A stretch of 9,986 nt of DNA from Gammaproteobacteria bacterium (GCA_002694855.1 NZNL01000075.1:52205-62190); one strand, 5' to 3'; counted from the first letter of the stretch, positions 1 to 8,139 are shown. A program made the numbers and translations. The notes: a model not told the origin generated them from the sequence alone.

Positions 1-490
1 TTTCACCCTCAAAGTAGTGTTCAACCTCCCATTCACCGAAAGACTCCAATAACTCTCCGGGTCTTAGCAGATAATCTGGATTCGTAGGTTTACCAAACTG
101 GGGCTGATGTACCGTAAATGTCTCGTAAACGATCAGCCCGCCTGGTCTCACCACTTCGCGGATCGACGCCATCAGCGGTCGATGGAGATAGTTAAAAACC
201 AGTACTAAGTCAAACCATTTATGCGACAGCGGGTCACTGCTGGTAGTTTCGAGGTCGACCTGCCAGCAGACTCCTTCGAGTCCCTGGTCTCGAAGTTCAC
301 CGTCCAACAGTCCCAGCTTTCCCCTATCACAATCTGCAAAAGTGACGTGGATATTATCACGTGCAAGCAGCAATCCGTTCCTTCCGGACCCACAGGCCAA
401 ATCCAGCACACCATTATCGAAACTCAGGTTTTTCAACAGCGACATATTTTCGACCAGTAGCCGCGAGGCGCTGGCGTTTGAAAGTGGCAT
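1..490 (-). CDS. Class I SAM-dependent methyltransferase, TehB-like (3' end outside window)
   Basis: Reading the minus strand from ATG at 490 gives 163 uninterrupted codons to the left edge, so the stop lies outside. The glycine-rich SAM motif I is at residues about 37-46 (DLACGSGRNG). A later stretch contains FNYLHRP, then VRPGG followed by YETFTVHQPQFGKPTNPD and LLRPGELL. That order is typical of the small TehB-type methyltransferase family found in many proteobacteria; the natural substrate of most members is unknown. The family often has a short N-terminal lead before the ASRLL segment, and here the protein starts close to it, which is within the normal range. No strong Shine-Dalgarno sequence precedes the ATG. 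The gene is divergent from cmoA, and nothing in the sequence ties it to tRNA modification. Confident as a methyltransferase; the substrate is not known. Confidence 0.85.
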   Translation of the reverse strand, partial: MPLSNASASRLLVENMSLLKNLSFDNGVLDLACGSGRNGLLLARDNIHVTFADCDRGKLGLLDGELRDQGLEGVCWQVDLETTSSDPLSHKWFDLVLVFNYLHRPLMASIREVVRPGGLIVYETFTVHQPQFGKPTNPDYLLRPGELLESFGEWEVEHYFEGE

Positions 491-560
491 AGATTACCGG
501 ATAATACGCAGATGGTTATAGATTCCAAGCATCAGTAAAATAAGTTAATACTCTTCGATT

Positions 561-610
561 CGCAATATTTTGTAGGTTTTTTCTTTTTTACTCCAACTTA
601 AAATATTGCG
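561..610. repeat. 11-bp perfect inverted repeat in the cmoA leader
   Basis: CGCAATATTTT at 561-571 is matched exactly by its reverse complement AAAATATTGCG at 600-610. The 28-base spacer is very pyrimidine-rich, with two T runs. The right arm ends 30 bases before the cmoA ATG, and the pair lies in the region divergent from the upstream methyltransferase. It could be a two-half-site operator or an RNA hairpin in the cmoA leader. No known regulator motif is recognised. Confidence 0.6.
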
Positions 611-640
611 GCATCATTATGGCGCATCGGAAAAGTTTTT

Positions 641-1381
641 ATGAGCACCCCTACTCGCAAAAAAGATCGATTATTCGCAGAACAGATCCTCCCTGGCGAC
701 TTCGAGTTCGATAAAGAAGTCGCCGAAGTTTTCGAAGACATGATCAGTCGATCGGTGCCTGGTTACACTACGATTTTAGACATGATTGCAATACTGGCCG
801 AAAACTACATCCAAGAAAATTCTAAAATATACGATCTAGGCTGCAGCTTGGGGGGTGCCACTTTTGCTATCACCCGCCAACTTCCAAACATTCCGTGCTC
901 AATTGTAGCGATAGATAAATCCTCGGCTATGATTGACAGAATGGAGAAGAAAAAGGCTTCACTAGGAACGACGATGGCACTCATCGAATGCCGTTGTGAG
1001 GACATACTGAATGCCGAAATCTTCAATGCTTCAGTAGTTGTATTGAATTTTACTTTACAATTTGTCCAGTTATCGGATCGGCAGCGCTTGATTGAGAAGA
1101 TCTTTGCTGGTATGAATCCGGGAGGCATTCTCATTGTCTCAGAAAAAATAAGGTTTCCCGATGACAAACTTAACTCCTTGTTTACAGATATGCATCATGG
1201 CTTTAAAGGAAACAGGGGATACAGCAAACTAGAAATCAGCCAGAAACGAAGCGCACTCGAAAACGTGCTGATACCGGAGACTATCGATACTCATCGGAGC
1301 AGGCTTACACAGGCAGGCTTTAATTCGTTCGATGTCTGGTTTCAGTGTTTCAATTTCGCTTCTATGGTTGTATTTAAATAA
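641..1381 (+). CDS. cmoA: Carboxy-S-adenosyl-L-methionine synthase CmoA
   Basis: CmoA converts SAM and prephenate into carboxy-SAM, the donor used by CmoB for wobble uridine modification in tRNA. The 246-residue product has nearly the length of the E. coli enzyme (247). It keeps the family landmarks: VAEVFEDMISRSVPGY at about 27-42, motif I YDLGCSLGG at 64-72, the acidic turn VAIDKS at 89-94, and VVLNFTLQF at 133-141. The segment LEISQKRSALENV at 197-209 contains R203, which aligns with E. coli R199, the arginine that contacts the carboxylate of carboxy-SAM. The ATG follows a weak purine stretch (GGAAAAG at 629-635). cmoB follows after nine bases, so the two are almost certainly cotranscribed. 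No anomalies seen. Confidence 0.97.
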   Translation: MSTPTRKKDRLFAEQILPGDFEFDKEVAEVFEDMISRSVPGYTTILDMIAILAENYIQENSKIYDLGCSLGGATFAITRQLPNIPCSIVAIDKSSAMIDRMEKKKASLGTTMALIECRCEDILNAEIFNASVVVLNFTLQFVQLSDRQRLIEKIFAGMNPGGILIVSEKIRFPDDKLNSLFTDMHHGFKGNRGYSKLEISQKRSALENVLIPETIDTHRSRLTQAGFNSFDVWFQCFNFASMVVFK

Positions 1382-1390
1382 GCCTATAAA

Positions 1391-2350
1391 GTGAATTTTT
1401 CGCCGCTTCGACTGTTGATCGCTCGCACTAGTCTCGAGCCGTTGACTCCACTGTTATCCGATTCTTATTTAGATGGCATTAAACATGGAGATTTTAGGAG
1501 GTGGCGAGAGCGGCTCGCCAAACTACCAGCGATTTGTCCCTCAAACATTGAGCTTAGCCATACAGTGAGATTGGGGACATCTACTGACTGCGATAGCGAC
1601 ACGCTGTCTCTACTCGATGAACAGCTTCGCGAATTTATCCCTTGGCGCAAAGGGCCATTTAGTGTATTCGGCATCAGTATTAACAGCGAATGGCGATCTA
1701 ATCTTAAATGGAATCGTTTGCAGGACAGTATCGGTTCTCTAAAAGACCGCACTGTACTCGATGTTGGTAGCAGCAACGGGTACTTTGGTTTCCGCATGCT
1801 CGAAGCCGGTGCTAAGCTGGTTATCGGAATAGACCGCCATATCCCCTACGTGGCACAATTTTGGGCACTGAAACATTTTGTGCCAGAACTTCCCATATTC
1901 GTTATACCAGCACAGCTACAGCAATTACCTCTTCCCTTGGAAGAATTCGATAACGTGTTTTCAATGGGCGTACTTTATCATTCACGGTTGCCCTATGCTC
2001 ACCTTTCCCAGTTACGTCAATGCTTGAGACCTGGCGGGCAACTGATCCTGGAAACGCTCTATGTTGACGAGGAAGCTGGAAATGGGTTGATGCCTGTAGA
2101 CAATTACGCACGAATGCCGAAGATCTGGTTCATTCCAAGCATTTCTACTTTACTCAGCTGGCTTGACCATTCTGGCTATGTTGACATTGAAGTAATTGAC
2201 GAATCAGTAACGACTATTGAAGAACAAAGAAGTACGGGTTGGATGCCCTTTGAATCTTTAAGAGAAGCATTGGACTTATACGACGAAAATAAAACTATCG
2301 AAGGATTACCTGCCCCAAAGAGAGTGATTGTTACTGCTTATCGCCGATAA
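1391..2350 (+). CDS. cmoB: tRNA U34 carboxymethyltransferase CmoB
   Basis: CmoB transfers the carboxymethyl group of carboxy-SAM to 5-hydroxyuridine at position 34 of certain tRNAs, giving cmo5U. The 319-residue product matches the family length (E. coli 323). Its carboxy-SAM contacts are conserved: K87 in PWRKGPF, Y196 in FSMGVLYH and R311 in PAPKRV align with E. coli K91, Y200 and R315. The start is GTG. An in-frame stop (that of cmoA) lies four codons upstream, so no longer start is possible, and no Shine-Dalgarno is visible; translational coupling to cmoA is likely. Motif I is unusual: DVGSSNGYFG at 124-133 instead of the common DVGCGxGYHxW. The fold and remaining motifs look intact, so the enzyme is probably functional. 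Confidence 0.96.
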   Translation: MNFSPLRLLIARTSLEPLTPLLSDSYLDGIKHGDFRRWRERLAKLPAICPSNIELSHTVRLGTSTDCDSDTLSLLDEQLREFIPWRKGPFSVFGISINSEWRSNLKWNRLQDSIGSLKDRTVLDVGSSNGYFGFRMLEAGAKLVIGIDRHIPYVAQFWALKHFVPELPIFVIPAQLQQLPLPLEEFDNVFSMGVLYHSRLPYAHLSQLRQCLRPGGQLILETLYVDEEAGNGLMPVDNYARMPKIWFIPSISTLLSWLDHSGYVDIEVIDESVTTIEEQRSTGWMPFESLREALDLYDENKTIEGLPAPKRVIVTAYRR

Positions 2351-2581
2351 AGCGCACCATATTTTTAAAAGGGGTCAAGCCTCGCATTAATTTACATATT
2401 TAAATAGTGCTATTGCAGTGACACAGAATTATTTTTTTTGGTTTAATTTTTAGCTTTAAATGATTTGTATTACATCAATACTAATTCTGTTGACGGGCAT
2501 GTTTAATTACGATACCTATAGGGCTAGATCCATATAGGGTCAGCTCTAGTTATATCCACGAACAAAACCAGAGAATTAAAA
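2351..2581. other. AT-rich intergenic spacer between cmoB and the transposase homologue
   Basis: No reading frame of interest is seen. The spacer holds GGGGTCAAGCCTCGCATT at 2371-2388, a style of sequence that, from memory, often flanks Y1 transposase genes of this family. A T run lies at 2432-2439, and a small hairpin (GTATT/AATAC) at 2467-2481. A good -35-like TTGACG is at 2490-2495 without a convincing -10 partner, followed by the TATAGGG repeats. No strong rho-independent terminator for cmoB could be identified. Confidence 0.5.
2517..2539. repeat. Pair of TATAGGG direct repeats upstream of the transposase homologue
   Basis: TATAGGG occurs at 2517-2523 and again at 2533-2539, 16 bases apart. 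The first copy overlaps the perfect palindrome CCTATAGG (2515-2522), and the second runs into GGGTCA (2537-2542), a hexamer also present at 2372-2377. A CTAGA/TCTAG inverted pair (2524-2528 and 2545-2549) brackets the second copy. The set lies 40-65 bases before the start codon and may be an element end or an operator. These are short matches and could be chance. Confidence 0.35.
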
Positions 2582-3553
2582 ATGGCGAGACCTCTTCGAA
2601 TAGAATACCCCGACGCAACTTATCACGTGTCCAATTATGGTTTGGGCAACCAACGCGTATTTCCTTCTCCAAAGTATTTTGAAATCTTCCTAGAAGCTTT
2701 GGGGGAAACTTGTTCACGGTTGAATGTTGAGGTACATGCTTACTGCTTGTTGCGTGATCAGTACCATCTGGTAGTTAAAACCCCCGAGGGTAATCTAAGC
2801 AGATTCATGCGCCAGGTCGACGGCCTTTATACGCAACAGTATCAATCTATGAAGAACATGGCAGGTTCCCTGTTTAGGGGTCGATACAAGGCTGTGCTTA
2901 TACAAGCTGATAAGTACTTGCTTCCACTCTCTCGTTATATTAACTCCAAAGTCAAGGTTTCAGAGCGGAACACCTATCCTTATATCAGCTACACCTACTT
3001 TACGCGCGGGAGTACTAACCCTCCGGTCTGGTTCAATCGCGACGATACCCTTCGACAACTTCGCGTTGCTGTAGCAAAGCGTCCCTCTGCTTACAGGAAG
3101 TATATTGCACTGGGAGTGGATGGCGAATTTTCTCATTTCTATGGCAAAAAAAATCTGCCGTCCATCATGGGAGACAAAAAATTTCTCAAGGCGGCACAAA
3201 GAAAGCGCTCGGCTACTTCGGTGCGAGGTCTGTCCCGTGGTGCCAACGCCAAGTGGCGCCCATCCTGCAAAAAAACTGTATCCGCTGTTGCAAAACGGTT
3301 CAAAGTAACAGAAGCGAGTATATACAAAGCAGCCCGAGGCCCTGGATCAAAAAACGTACCACGATGGGTTGCCATGTATTTATGCCAGGAGCTTTCTGCT
3401 GTGACTCTGCAGTCAATAGCTAAGCTGTTCAGGCTAAAACGATACGGCACAGTTTCAACGACGGTTGGTAAACTGAAGATCGAATTCGAAGAAGATCCAG
3501 AGCTACAGCTAAAAACAGAAAGACTTGCGAAACAATTGAGCCGGGCTAAGTAA
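2582..3553 (+). CDS. REP-associated-type Y1 (IS200-like) transposase homologue with altered HUH motif and DnaA-like C-terminus
   Basis: The N-terminus MARPLRIEYPDATYHVSN and the block VHAYCLL-YHLVVKTPEGNLSRFMRQ (51-78) identify the Y1_Tnp family that includes REP-associated tyrosine transposases. Such enzymes nick single-stranded DNA with a metal-binding His-x-His pair and a tyrosine. Here the pair reads Q60-Y61-H62 (DQYHL, where NHYHL or DHYHL is usual), so the first metal ligand is lost. The likely nucleophile Y83 (GLYTQQY) and the GRYKAVL strand at 100-106 remain. Residues about 233-300 resemble the DnaA domain IV helix-turn-helix, with VAKRFKV, RWVAMYLCQEL and RYGTVSTTVGKLK; many relatives carry this extra DNA-binding domain. 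The 323-codon frame is intact, without frameshift. A weak AGAG precedes the ATG. It stands alone between cmoB and rpmG. It may be an inactive copy or a domesticated DNA-binding protein. Confidence 0.85.
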   Translation: MARPLRIEYPDATYHVSNYGLGNQRVFPSPKYFEIFLEALGETCSRLNVEVHAYCLLRDQYHLVVKTPEGNLSRFMRQVDGLYTQQYQSMKNMAGSLFRGRYKAVLIQADKYLLPLSRYINSKVKVSERNTYPYISYTYFTRGSTNPPVWFNRDDTLRQLRVAVAKRPSAYRKYIALGVDGEFSHFYGKKNLPSIMGDKKFLKAAQRKRSATSVRGLSRGANAKWRPSCKKTVSAVAKRFKVTEASIYKAARGPGSKNVPRWVAMYLCQELSAVTLQSIAKLFRLKRYGTVSTTVGKLKIEFEEDPELQLKTERLAKQLSRAK

Positions 3554-3619
3554 TTACTTGTAAACCTAACAGAAGGCCAATAACAATGGCGGTATTTTAG
3601 TTAAACGTGATCAGCAATT

Positions 3620-3775
3620 CTACTTGATCTTGGATTCTTTGTAGGGCACATGTTTACGTACCACTGGATCAAACTTCTTGATCTCTAACTTGTCTGGCGT
3701 AGTGCGTTTGTTTTTGTCAGTGGTGTAGTAGTGACCAGTTCCAGCGCTTGATACTAATTTGATTTTTTCTCTCAT
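3620..3775 (-). CDS. rpmG: Large ribosomal subunit protein bL33
   Basis: The 51-residue basic product begins [20 protein letters not shown] and ends [11 protein letters not shown], the classical bL33 sequence. It lacks the two CxxC pairs of zinc-binding paralogues, so it is the zinc-free form, as in Pseudomonas. The protein binds 23S rRNA near the E site of the 50S subunit. An AGGTG Shine-Dalgarno lies about ten bases before the ATG and supports this start. The gene is 37 bases downstream of rpmB on the same strand and is surely cotranscribed with it. It converges with the transposase homologue across 66 bases. Confidence 0.96.
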   Translation of the reverse strand: MREKIKLVSSAGTGHYYTTDKNKRTTPDKLEIKKFDPVVRKHVPYKESKIK

Positions 3776-3812
3776 GTTTGTACACCTGTAGTGCCTGCCC
3801 CATTTTCAGAGC

Positions 3813-4049
3813 CTAAACACGCGCACCCTTTGCACGTATATCAGCCAACACCGTGTCTATTCCAAGTTTATCGATAATACGCATACCCTTGGTGGAAACA
3901 CGAAGCTTTACAAAACGCTTCTCAGACTCCACCCAGAAGCGATGATTTTGAATATTGGGCGAGAATCGTCGCTTGGTCTTATTGTTGGCGTGCGAAACGT
4001 TGTTACCTGCGGCCGGTTTTTTGCCTGTTACCATACAAAGCCTGGACAT
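3813..4049 (-). CDS. rpmB: Large ribosomal subunit protein bL28
   Basis: The 78-residue product starts [20 protein letters not shown] and contains KTKRRFSPN and [20 protein letters not shown], all hallmarks of bL28, with the standard proteobacterial length. It is a structural 50S protein needed in late subunit assembly. A GAGG Shine-Dalgarno lies about seven bases before the ATG. It is the first gene of the rpmB-rpmG operon. A sigma70-like promoter lies about 105 bases upstream, and the leader contains a hairpin just before the ribosome binding site. Confidence 0.97.
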   Translation of the reverse strand: MSRLCMVTGKKPAAGNNVSHANNKTKRRFSPNIQNHRFWVESEKRFVKLRVSTKGMRIIDKLGIDTVLADIRAKGARV

Positions 4050-4062
4050 CTTTCTGCCTCTT

Positions 4063-4080
4063 GATCCTGCAAAAAGGATC
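4063..4080 (-). promoter_or_regulatory. Small hairpin in the rpmB leader, next to the ribosome binding site
   Basis: GATCCT and AGGATC (4063-4068 and 4075-4080) form a six-base-pair stem with a six-base loop in the rpmB transcript. It ends a few bases before the GAGG ribosome binding site. Such a position could affect translation initiation, but no established leader motif is recognised and a stem this short may occur by chance. Confidence 0.35.
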
Positions 4081-4154
4081 GTAACCTAAAGCAATATGCA
4101 ACCTCTCAAGAGTATTGACTTATCCGTCAACTCCCGAGGGTAAAAAGATCGCGT

Positions 4155-4183
4155 TTTATACCAGAACACCCCTTCAATGGCAA
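4155..4183 (-). promoter_or_regulatory. Sigma70-type promoter for rpmB-rpmG
   Basis: On the minus strand, TTGCCA (4178-4183) is a five-of-six match to the -35 consensus. After exactly 17 bases comes TATAAA (4155-4160), preceded by TGG, which makes an extended -10. The bases after it (ACGCG) form a GC-rich discriminator, as in promoters of stable RNA and ribosomal genes under stringent control. The predicted start near 4148 gives a leader of about 99 bases before rpmB. Confidence 0.6.
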
Positions 4184-4528
4184 GGGATTCAGCCTTTCTA
4201 GGGCTCTATCGCTGGCGTCTGCAGGAAGATCGGAGGAAGTCGCATATATTTGCATCAATCTGAGTGCAAGTACGATTGTACATTACAGCCAGCGGGAACT
4301 GCGCTTCGGGCCAATGCTTGAAGCCAACATCAAGTTCTTTTTCCAAAGACCGCTAACGCATCGGCAGGAAATCAGTATCGTAACGGCAAATTCATGTATT
4401 CATAATTAATGGCTAAGCATACCCCAAACATTGACATTTACCTTAGCCGCAGCCCAAATTGCGTCGGACAGAGCGACCTGCTAGTCTAGCGCTCCCTGAT
4501 TAGGGTGCTAGATTTCACAATGGTTCCC

Positions 4529-5722
4529 ATGTTAAGCCTCACTAACAAACGCGTTATCTTGGGCATTACCGGCGGAATTGCTGCGTATAAGTGTGCTGAA
4601 CTTACACGGCTCCTTGCAAAGGCAGGTGCCGAGGTGCGGGTTGCCATGACTAAGTCGGCAGTCGAGTTTATAACTCCTCTCACTATGCAAGCTCTTTCCG
4701 GTAATCGCGTACATCTTGATCTACTGGATACTGAAGCAGAGGCAGCTATGGGCCACATCGAGCTTGCACGCTGGGCAGACTTGGTCATGATCGCTCCAGC
4801 AACAGCTGATTTTATTGCTCGGATAGTCCATGGCCACGCAGATAACATTCTCAGCACTTTGGTATTGGCCACCTCCGCGCCTATTGCAATTGCACCGGCA
4901 ATGAACCAAGCCATGTGGGCCGATGACGGTACCCAAGCTAACCTGCAAGCACTAAAAGAGCGACAATTTTATATCTTTGGTCCAGGAGAAGGCGACCAAG
5001 CCTGCGGTGATGTCGGTCTCGGACGCATGCTGGAACCAGTCGAACTTATCAACCTCTGCGCCGGCTTATTTAAAGCGGGTTTTCTGGCAGGTAAAAAGTT
5101 TATTATAACCGGCGGGCCAACCCAGGAAGCGCTTGATCCAATTCGGTTTATTAGTAATCGCAGTTCAGGGAAAATGGCGTATGCCCTGGCTGAGGAAGCC
5201 GTTGGCTTTGGTGCCCAAGTAATCCTGATTAGCGGCCCCGTAAACATTGTGACACCCGATCGCGTGCGACGCATCGATGTTGTCACCGCGAGCGAGATGC
5301 TGGACGCGACGCTCGCCAACATCGACAATGCTGACGTCTTCATTAGTGTTGCCGCTGTAGCGGACTATCGCCCTAGAGAAATAGCTCCACAAAAGATCAA
5401 GAAAAAAGACAAAGAGCTGCAACTTACCTTAGTAAGAAATCCTGACGTCATTAGCGAGGTAGCAAAACTGGAACACCGCCCCCTTGTTGTGGGGTTCGCC
5501 GCTGAAACTACGGACATATTAGAAAATGGGAGGAAGAAGCTGAAGCAGAAGAACCTAGATCTGTTGTTCGCCAACAATGTGAGCGAAAGTGTTGATAGTG
5601 AAACAATCGCTGTTACAGCGATTAGCAAGGACCAAGAACAGGAATTGCCCGAATCAAACAAGAATGTTGTTGCCCGAAAGATGCTTCAGCTCGTCGCTGC
5701 CCAGTTAGATACAGCGTCTTGA
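4529..5722 (+). CDS. coaBC: Bifunctional phosphopantothenoylcysteine decarboxylase / phosphopantothenate-cysteine ligase
   Basis: This flavoprotein makes 4'-phosphopantetheine from phosphopantothenate and cysteine in coenzyme A synthesis. The N-terminal CoaC half shows GITGGIAAYK (FMN binding), H76 in MGHIELA, N126 in PAMNQAMW and C159 in ACGDVGLGRM, matching the catalytic His75, Asn125 and Cys158 of E. coli Dfp. The CoaB half begins about residue 190 and has TGGPTQEALDPIRFISNRSSGKM, the AAVADY motif and the KIKKKD segment. I chose ATG 4529 (397 residues) because MLSLTNKRVILG aligns with the E. coli N-terminus. In-frame ATG 4520 and GTG 4505 (405 residues) are alternatives, and no start has a good Shine-Dalgarno. 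The usual downstream partners dut and algC are missing, and argB follows. Confidence 0.96.
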   Translation: MLSLTNKRVILGITGGIAAYKCAELTRLLAKAGAEVRVAMTKSAVEFITPLTMQALSGNRVHLDLLDTEAEAAMGHIELARWADLVMIAPATADFIARIVHGHADNILSTLVLATSAPIAIAPAMNQAMWADDGTQANLQALKERQFYIFGPGEGDQACGDVGLGRMLEPVELINLCAGLFKAGFLAGKKFIITGGPTQEALDPIRFISNRSSGKMAYALAEEAVGFGAQVILISGPVNIVTPDRVRRIDVVTASEMLDATLANIDNADVFISVAAVADYRPREIAPQKIKKKDKELQLTLVRNPDVISEVAKLEHRPLVVGFAAETTDILENGRKKLKQKNLDLLFANNVSESVDSETIAVTAISKDQEQELPESNKNVVARKMLQLVAAQLDTAS

Positions 5723-5729
5723 CTCGATT

Positions 5730-6721
<992 letters not shown>

Positions 6722-6766
6722 CAAAACCACTGATCTACAATTTTAGAACGATCGGATAAGCGAATC

Positions 6767-7387
6767 ATGGATAACAATAAGGTGTCACGCAAAGACCAAA
6801 TCCTCCAAGCCTTGGCTCGCATGCTGGAAACCGCGCCCGGAGAGAGAATCACCACTGCGGCATTGGCAGAAGAAGTCGGAGTATCAGAAGCCGCACTATA
6901 TCGCCATTTCCCCAGCAAGGCTCGGATGTTCGAAGGCCTGATAAAATTTATCGAAGAAACCTTGTTTCTTCGTATATCTCGTATTTTAGATGACGAGTCC
7001 AGTGCTGAAACAAGATGCCACAATATACTTACGCTGTTGCTGAATTTTTCAGATAAGAACCCAGGCATGACACGGTTACTCACCGGAGACGCTCTTGCCG
7101 GCGAGACCGAGCGTCTGCGGGCTCGCATAGCTCAGTTACTTAACCGGGTGGAGTCGCAACTCAAACAAGTATTGCGGGAAGCACAGATTCGGGAAAATTT
7201 GAAACCGGGCGTATCCCCAACGGCATTAGCCAATTTGCTGTTGGCTACATGTGAGGGAAGATTGGCTCAGTTTGTGAGAAGCGAGTTTAAAAAATCCCCG
7301 CTGGAGAATTGGGATACGCAATGGGAATTCCTTAGCAGAAACTTGCTGGCCCCCTATACTGCACCCATAACCACCTTAGACAGTTAG
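6767..7387 (+). CDS. slmA: Nucleoid occlusion factor SlmA (TetR family)
   Basis: SlmA binds specific chromosomal sites and blocks FtsZ ring assembly over unsegregated DNA. The 206-residue product has the TetR-type helix-turn-helix at about 28-52 ([21 protein letters not shown]). The family-specific body follows: [37 protein letters not shown], and the C-terminal [18 protein letters not shown]. coli SlmA is 198 residues. The name is supported by these conserved segments and by the location between argB and pyrE, the standard neighbourhood of slmA. A GGATAAG ribosome binding site lies about ten bases before the ATG. It converges with pyrE across only 27 bases, and no clear terminator is seen between them. 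Confidence 0.93.
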   Translation: MDNNKVSRKDQILQALARMLETAPGERITTAALAEEVGVSEAALYRHFPSKARMFEGLIKFIEETLFLRISRILDDESSAETRCHNILTLLLNFSDKNPGMTRLLTGDALAGETERLRARIAQLLNRVESQLKQVLREAQIRENLKPGVSPTALANLLLATCEGRLAQFVRSEFKKSPLENWDTQWEFLSRNLLAPYTAPITTLDS

Positions 7388-7414
7388 TTGGACGGCCTCA
7401 TTCAGGGATAATGT

Positions 7415-8062
7415 CTAAATCCCGTATTCCTTGCGATAAGCGAGCACAGCGTCAACTTGCTGCCGTCTCTCGTTGCCCTTACCTTTTTGGAGATGGTCAA
7501 CTATATCTTGTAGATCTATGATACTAGTGACCTTTATTTGGTGGTTCTGCTCAATTTCGTGAATCGCCGAGAGCGATCCCGTGCCCCTTTCTTGCCGATC
7601 CATTGCCACTGTGATGCCAACTAGAATTGCTCCGTTAGCAACAATAATATCAGACACCTCCTGAATCGCTGTCCCGGCAGTAATAACATCGTCAATTATC
7701 ATGACATTGCCGGTAAGCTCGGCACCGACAATTAACCCGTGCTCACCATGGTCCTTGGTTTCCTTTCGATTAAAACAGAAAGGCTTATTTATACCGTAAT
7801 TACTAGCTAGAACCATGGCCGTCGCAGACACAAGGGGAATACCTTTGTAGGCCGGGCCAAACAAAACATCAAATTCCTGCCCCGAGTGGACAATCGCCGC
7901 TGCATAGCTCTGGGCAAGAAACGATAGCTTTTCCCCAGAATTGAACAACCCAGCATTAAAAAAGTAAGGGCTTTGACGGCCAGACTTGAGTGTGAATTGC
8001 CCAAAACGAAGAATGTCATGCTCAATGACAAAATTTAGAAAGTCTTCTTGAAATGACTGCAT
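7415..8062 (-). CDS. pyrE: Orotate phosphoribosyltransferase
   Basis: PyrE joins orotate to PRPP to give orotidine monophosphate in pyrimidine synthesis. The 215-residue product (E. coli 213) has FTLKSGRQSPYFFNAG at 23-38 and the FGPAYKGIPL segment at 68-77. It carries the flexible catalytic loop RKETKDHGEHG at 99-109 and the PRPP-binding motif VMIIDDVITAGTA at 120-132. The ATG at 8062 has only a distant GGAG about 14 bases upstream, and a potential upstream GTG frame is closed by a stop. The gene lies 77 bases after rph on the same strand. crc, which sits between the two in Pseudomonas, is absent. Confidence 0.97.
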   Translation of the reverse strand: MQSFQEDFLNFVIEHDILRFGQFTLKSGRQSPYFFNAGLFNSGEKLSFLAQSYAAAIVHSGQEFDVLFGPAYKGIPLVSATAMVLASNYGINKPFCFNRKETKDHGEHGLIVGAELTGNVMIIDDVITAGTAIQEVSDIIVANGAILVGITVAMDRQERGTGSLSAIHEIEQNHQIKVTSIIDLQDIVDHLQKGKGNERRQQVDAVLAYRKEYGI

Positions 8063-8139
8063 TATTCTACATTCTTCTCCACCGGCTAGCTTTCAGATCC
8101 TCATCCCTAATTATCTTTCTTTGAATTTCGCGTACAGTT

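Larger units (their letters stand above)
4050..4528. other. Divergent intergenic region of about 480 bases between rpmB and coaBC, without a convincing gene
   Basis: In many gammaproteobacteria radC lies here, but neither strand shows a RadC motif such as HNHPSG. One plus-strand frame stays open from about 4130 to its TAA near 4405 (about 90 codons). It has no upstream start codon and no recognisable family. A 26-codon frame at 4409-4489 lacks a ribosome binding site. A perfect -35 hexamer TTGACA at 4431-4436 has only weak -10 partners near 4454-4460; the coaBC promoter is probably around here. The left part contains the rpmB promoter and leader. Confidence 0.55.

Noticed and set aside
221..460. 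79-codon plus-strand reading frame
   Set aside because: It lies opposite a well-supported methyltransferase frame whose motifs are clear; the plus-strand translation has no recognisable features.
2400..2445. Possible cmoB terminator before the T run at 2432-2439
   Set aside because: The bases before the T run form no stable stem; only three consecutive pairs can be made.
3570..3600. Possible terminator between the transposase homologue and rpmG (GCCA...TGGC)
   Set aside because: The stem is only four base pairs and no clean T run follows on either strand.
4409..4489. 26-codon frame upstream of coaBC
   Set aside because: It has no ribosome binding site and no recognisable sequence, and such short frames are expected by chance.
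4486..4914. 142-codon minus-strand reading frame overlapping the coaBC start
   Set aside because: It is antisense to conserved CoaC motifs and shows no family resemblance; it is a shadow of the real gene.
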